Source: GWA2-66-18 sp964537395 | GTDB lineage: Bacteria > Elusimicrobiota > Elusimicrobia > UBA1565 > UBA9628 | Length of the DNA: 34,947 nt | Direction of reading: 5' to 3' | NCBI GenBank assembly: GCA_964537395.1 | Contig: CAZIBN010000037.1 | Location: 1 to 34,947 of the forward strand | The notes under the pieces: generated by a model | The model's database searches: none | What the model was told of the DNA's origin: nothing | What the model saw: only the letters and a program-made list of their open reading frames with translations | Translations under genes and position numbers: made by a program | Part shown: one piece after another, positions 31,638 through 34,947 of the stretch | Layout: the number at the start of each line of letters is the position of its first letter | Numbering within the stretch: the first letter of the stretch is position 1

Positions 31638-33181
31638 GCCTCGCCCGCGTGCATGCCATGGGGCTGAAGGGCGTCGAGGGCTATCCCGTCCTCGTCGAGC
31701 TTGACCTTGCCAACGGCCTGCCCAACTTCACGACCGTGGGCCTTCCCGATGACGCCGTGCGCGAGGCGCGGGAGCGGGTGGCCGCGGCCCTGCGCAACTC
31801 CGGCTACGCGATGCCCAACCGCCGCGTGACCGTGAATCTGTCGCCGGCGCGTCCCCGCAAGCAGGGCAGCCATTACGAGCTGCCGATCGCGCTGGCCCTT
31901 CTGACTGCCTCCGGACAGGTCGCCGGCGGCGACTGGATGAGCAGCTGGTGCGTGGTGGGAGAGCTTTCGCTCGACGGACGCGTCCAGCCGGTGCCCGGCG
32001 TGCTCGCGATGGCGGCGCGCGCCAAGGCCGCGGGCTTTAAGGCGATCATGGTGCCGGAAGCCAACGCCGAGGAGGCTCGCGCCGCCGGCATCGAGGCGCT
32101 GCCCGTGACCGATCTGCGCGAGGCGGCCGAGCGTGTGAGCGGAGCCCCGCCCCGGGCGCGCGCGGAGATCGTTCAGGCTCGATCTTCCGAGGCTTCTATT
32201 CCCGATCTGTCCGATGTGCGGGGCCAGGGCGTGGCCAAGCGCGCGCTCGAGCTTGCCGCGGCCGGCGGACACAACCTTCTCTTCGTCGGCGCGCCCGGCA
32301 CGGGCAAGTCCATGCTCGCGCGCCGCCTGCCCGGGATACTCCCGCCGATGACCGACGATGAGGCCCTCGAGGTCACGCTCGTGCAGTCGGCCTGCGGCCG
32401 CGTGACCCCGGGCCTCGTGCGCGAGCGCCCCTTCCGGGCTCCGCATCACGGCTGCTCCGCGGCCGCCTTGATCGGCGGCGGCCCCTCCTCACGGGCGGGG
32501 GAGGTCTGCCTGGCCCATGGCGGCGTGCTGTTCCTCGATGAGCTCGCCGAATTCTCCCGGCCGGCCCTCGAGGCCCTGCGCCAGCCTCTCGAGGACCGCT
32601 GCGTCAGCATCGCGCGCGCGCGGGAGACCGTGGAGTACCCCTCGCGCTTCACCCTCGTGGCGGCGGCCAACCCGTGCCCGTGCGGCTGGCGCGGCCACCC
32701 GCGCAAGACCTGCGTCTGCGCTCCCACGGAGATCGGCCGCTACCTGGCCCGCCTCTCGGGGCCTTTGATCGACCGCATCGACCTGCAGGTCGAGACGCCG
32801 TCCGTCGCGTTCGGCGACTGGGCGGCCGCGACCTCGGCGGGGGAGCCTTCTGCGGTCGTGCGCGCGCGCGTCTCCGCCGCGCGCGAGCGCCAACGGGCGC
32901 GGTGGGCCGCGTCTGCCTCGCCGCTCAACGCCTTCGTCGACGCGGCCGCGTTCCGTCGCGGCGCCCGCGTGCTTCCGGACGCGCTCGACGCCCTGGCCGC
33001 CGCCGAACGCAAGACCTCGCTTTCCGCACGCGCCCTCGACCGCGTCCTGCGCGTGGCCCGCACGATCGCCGATCTATCGCAGCACGACGCGGTGGGGGCC
33101 TCCGACGTTCTGGAAGCCGCCTCGCTGCGCGGCCTCGACCGCCTGCGGTCAGGCTTGAACCCCATGGAGGCCGTCGCTTGA
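31634..33181 (+). CDS. comM: ComM/YifB family AAA+ ATPase (Mg-chelatase-like)
   Basis: A 515-residue protein. The N-terminal Lon-like domain (ARVHAMGLKGVEGYPVLVELDLANGLPNFTTVGLPDDAVREARERV) is followed by the Mg-chelatase-type AAA+ core: GAPGTGKSMLARRLPGILPPM, FRAPHHGCSAAALIGGG, GGVLFLDELAEFSR and NPCPCGWRGHP with further cysteines. In studied bacteria ComM is a helicase that promotes branch migration during natural transformation. Its place a few genes before dprA fits that role. The start overlaps the lipoprotein stop. Confidence 0.95.
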   Translation: MSLARVHAMGLKGVEGYPVLVELDLANGLPNFTTVGLPDDAVREARERVAAALRNSGYAMPNRRVTVNLSPARPRKQGSHYELPIALALLTASGQVAGGDWMSSWCVVGELSLDGRVQPVPGVLAMAARAKAAGFKAIMVPEANAEEARAAGIEALPVTDLREAAERVSGAPPRARAEIVQARSSEASIPDLSDVRGQGVAKRALELAAAGGHNLLFVGAPGTGKSMLARRLPGILPPMTDDEALEVTLVQSACGRVTPGLVRERPFRAPHHGCSAAALIGGGPSSRAGEVCLAHGGVLFLDELAEFSRPALEALRQPLEDRCVSIARARETVEYPSRFTLVAAANPCPCGWRGHPRKTCVCAPTEIGRYLARLSGPLIDRIDLQVETPSVAFGDWAAATSAGEPSAVVRARVSAARERQRARWAASASPLNAFVDAAAFRRGARVLPDALDALAAAERKTSLSARALDRVLRVARTIADLSQHDAVGASDVLEAASLRGLDRLRSGLNPMEAVA

Positions 33182-33561
33182 AAAAATGGATATTCGTCGC
33201 CGCCGTGCTGTACGGAACCTACTGGTACGCCAGCAATCACTTCAATTTCTCGGATACCTTGGTCTATGCGAGGAAGAACCCCTCCGCGTCCTGGGCTCCG
33301 GCCGCCGACTACTACGTCGGCCTCGTCTACTTCCAGCGCGGCGAGTACGCGAAATCCCAGGAAGCCCTCACCCAGCTCCTCACGGACTACTCGACGGGCC
33401 CATACACCTCGAGGGGGCTCATGCGCCTCTCCCAGGTCGCCATGGAAAACCGCGACTGGCCGGTCGCGCGCCAGTCCTTGGAGCGCTTCATCGAGGAGTT
33501 CCCCGACCACAAGGAAAGAAGCACCGCCGAGAAGCGTCTGGAGTACATCAAATTCAAATGA
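33178..33561 (+). CDS. membrane-anchored TPR-like protein
   Basis: A 127-residue protein read from a TTG that overlaps the comM stop (TTGA). Residues 3-16 (KWIFVAAVLYGTYW) form a short membrane anchor. Two tetratricopeptide-like helix pairs follow (AADYYVGLVYFQRGEYAKSQEALTQLL and RGLMRLSQVAMENRDWPVARQSLERFIEEFP). This is similar in style to YbgF/BamD-type scaffold proteins, but much shorter. No other start codon in this frame fits the anchor. Confidence 0.7.
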   Translation: MKKWIFVAAVLYGTYWYASNHFNFSDTLVYARKNPSASWAPAADYYVGLVYFQRGEYAKSQEALTQLLTDYSTGPYTSRGLMRLSQVAMENRDWPVARQSLERFIEEFPDHKERSTAEKRLEYIKFK

Positions 33562-33953
33562 GCGTCCTCCCTCCGTTCTCCCGGATCGTGGTCGACGCGA
33601 TGGCGCGTCGCGGCTTAGGGTTAAGGGAATTGTGCCGCCAAGCGAAGCTTGATCCGTCTTTCTTGTCGAAGGTGTTGACCGGAAAGAGGAATCCTCCGGC
33701 GGAGGATGAAATTCTACGGCGGATGGCGGCGGTGTTGGAAACCGACGCCGTAAAGCTGTTTGTAGCGGCGGGACGCATCCCATCTGAATGGCGCAGCCTG
33801 ACCACTAATAGCGAGCTTTTCCGTCGCGTCGACGCCCTCGCGAATTCCGGTCATCCTCGAGCCACCCTTCCGTTGCCGTCAAAATCCGTAACCCCGAGAT
33901 CCGCGACCCCGCTGCTGTATTCCTCAAAGCCGTTCAACGAGGAATTGCTCTAA
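33558..33953 (+). CDS. HTH (Xre/Cro-C1 type) DNA-binding protein
   Basis: A 131-residue protein whose first 75 residues are a helix-turn-helix of the Cro/C1 class (IVVDAMARRGLGLRELCRQAKLDPSFLSKVLTGKRNPPAEDEILRRMAAVLETD). A C-terminal part of low complexity follows. The ATG overlaps the preceding stop. It may regulate the comM-dprA group, though its operator is not visible. The last third is read in a frame competing with an equally open second frame that runs into dprA (see findings). Confidence 0.8.
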   Translation: MSVLPPFSRIVVDAMARRGLGLRELCRQAKLDPSFLSKVLTGKRNPPAEDEILRRMAAVLETDAVKLFVAAGRIPSEWRSLTTNSELFRRVDALANSGHPRATLPLPSKSVTPRSATPLLYSSKPFNEELL

Positions 33954-33955
33954 CC

Positions 33956-34947
33956 GTGCCCGTCCCCTGGACCGAGCGTCAGCGTTGGGCCGTTCGATTA
34001 AATATCGAAACCCCGCCCCGCCGTGCCTGGGATCTTCTTGAATTGTTAGGCCCGCAAGATCTCCCCAATTCCTCCGACGCCGACTGGGCCCGCATCAGCG
34101 CGGCGGACCTCGAGGATGTCGTTCGCTGGCGCCGCGCCGCCCTCGCCTTCGACGTCGTCGCCGAGGAGCTTCGTGCCTCGTCGTTGGGCGCCCGTCTCAT
34201 CGTCCGCGGCGATCCCGAGTACCCCGACCTCCTCGCCTCGATCCACGATCCGCCTCTCGTGCTTTATGTTCAGGGCTCGTTGAAAGGCGGTTCGCCGGTC
34301 GCCTTCGTCGGCACCCGCGTCCCGACCCCCTACGGCCGCCGCATGGCCCGCCGTCTCGCCGGGGATGCCTCCCGGCGCGGCCTGACCATCGTCAGCGGCC
34401 TCGCCCGAGGCATCGACGCCGAGTCCCACCTCGCGGCCCTCGACGCCAAGGGCCCCACCTGGGCCGTCCTCGGCACCGGCCTGGGCTGCATCTACCCCGC
34501 GGAGAACCTCGCGCTCGCCCGCCGAATCGTCGCGGAGGGGGGCGCGGTGATCTCGGAGCGCCCTCTCGGCACCAGGCCTATGCCCGACCTGTTCCCGCGC
34601 CGCAACCGCATCGTAGCCGGCCTCTCCTGGGCCGTGGTCGTGGTGGAAGGCCGCCATAAGTCGGGCTCCCTCATCACGGCCCGCCTCGCCGGCGAGCACG
34701 GCCGCGAGGTCCTGGCCGTCCCCGGCCCCGCCGACTCGGTCATGTCCGAGGCGCCCCATCGACTGCTGGTGGAGGGGGCGCGTCTGACGTCCGACGTTAA
34801 GGACATTATCGCGGCCCTGCCTGACGGTCATATTTTGGAGGCCCGCACGGGGCCCGCGCCGGCCCCTATTTCATCACCGGCGGCGCCCGTCGCTCCGACG
34901 GAGGAAGAGACTCGGGTCATGGCCTTGCTGGGCGCCGACGCCCTCTC
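33956..34947 (+). CDS. dprA: DNA-processing protein DprA (3' end outside the window)
   Basis: A partial gene of at least 330 codons from GTG 33956, running off the right edge. The Rossmann-like DprA core is complete: PVAFVGTRVPTPYGRRMA, IVSGLARGIDAESH, AVLGTGLGCIYPAEN, GAVISE, FPRRNRIVAGLSWAVVVVE, SGSLITARLAGEHGREVLAVPG. DprA loads RecA on incoming single-stranded DNA during transformation. A Pro/Ala-rich linker (PAPAPISSPAAPVAP) then leads to the start of a probable C-terminal winged-helix domain. The start is uncertain because the frame is open upstream to 33812. Confidence 0.93.
   Translation, partial: MPVPWTERQRWAVRLNIETPPRRAWDLLELLGPQDLPNSSDADWARISAADLEDVVRWRRAALAFDVVAEELRASSLGARLIVRGDPEYPDLLASIHDPPLVLYVQGSLKGGSPVAFVGTRVPTPYGRRMARRLAGDASRRGLTIVSGLARGIDAESHLAALDAKGPTWAVLGTGLGCIYPAENLALARRIVAEGGAVISERPLGTRPMPDLFPRRNRIVAGLSWAVVVVEGRHKSGSLITARLAGEHGREVLAVPGPADSVMSEAPHRLLVEGARLTSDVKDIIAALPDGHILEARTGPAPAPISSPAAPVAPTEEETRVMALLGADAL

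Noticed and set aside
31004..32449. 481-codon minus-strand open frame opposite the lipoprotein and comM
   Set aside because: Antisense to comM, with no recognisable domain and no ribosome site.

Overview
This window is GC-rich bacterial DNA from a Gram-negative-type cell (lipoproteins, a periplasmic-type 5'-nucleotidase, a type IV pilus retraction ATPase, HpnCDE squalene synthesis). The lineage cannot be fixed from the sequence alone. The gene content would suit Elusimicrobiota or a similar environmental phylum, but that is inference. A run of exactly 100 N (26060-26159) shows a scaffolded draft or metagenome assembly. Genes are packed tightly, with ATGA/GTGA/TTGA stop-start overlaps at most junctions.

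Layout. (1) 1-3309: an unexplained left edge, then two minus-strand genes, a TatD-linked-type radical SAM protein and the B12-dependent ribonucleotide reductase nrdJ. (2) 3388-4073: a small protein plus nucleotidyltransferase pair resembling a toxin-antitoxin module. (3) 4074-9214: rplU-rpmA-obgE followed by hpnC-hpnD-hpnE. (4) 9203-12937: dcd, a secreted protein, rplM-rpsI, a membrane protein, a DUF72 protein and a methyltransferase. (5) 12952-15615: a helical protein of unknown role, a secreted 5'-nucleotidase and a class B acid phosphatase-like HAD protein. (6) 15630-24323: a bacterial microcompartment (BMC) locus. (7) 24330-31637: pilT, a proline-rich protein broken by the assembly gap, a DnaA-like AAA+ ATPase, a histidine kinase and a lipoprotein. 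(8) 31634-34947: comM, a TPR-like protein, an HTH regulator and the start of dprA.

The centrepiece is the BMC locus. It starts at a near-consensus promoter with a 19-bp palindrome behind it. The order is tpiA, pduL, BMC-H, BMC-P, CoA-acylating aldehyde dehydrogenase, BMC-T, an rpiB homologue, a caspase-like lipoprotein, BMC-P, BMC-P, deoC, a four-CxxC zinc-ribbon protein, BMC-H and a small tagged protein. This matches the known sugar-phosphate-utilising (SPU) class: DeoC splits 2-deoxyribose-5-phosphate into acetaldehyde and glyceraldehyde-3-phosphate, the aldehyde dehydrogenase and PduL turn acetaldehyde into acetyl-CoA and acetyl phosphate, and TpiA passes the triose on to glycolysis. PduL, the aldehyde dehydrogenase, DeoC and the small protein all start with a helix that looks like an encapsulation peptide.

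Unusual points are a caspase-fold lipoprotein translationally coupled inside the shell operon, an RpiB homologue with Asp in place of the catalytic Cys, a structured RNA spacer that can hide the ribosome site of the third pentamer gene, and no alcohol dehydrogenase in the locus. Two GGTGYCWGGC-ended palindromic elements lie near its two ends. With the nucleotidase and phosphatase upstream and pilT/comM/dprA downstream, the region suggests, but does not prove, a lifestyle in which external DNA or nucleotides are scavenged and their deoxyribose is burned in a microcompartment.
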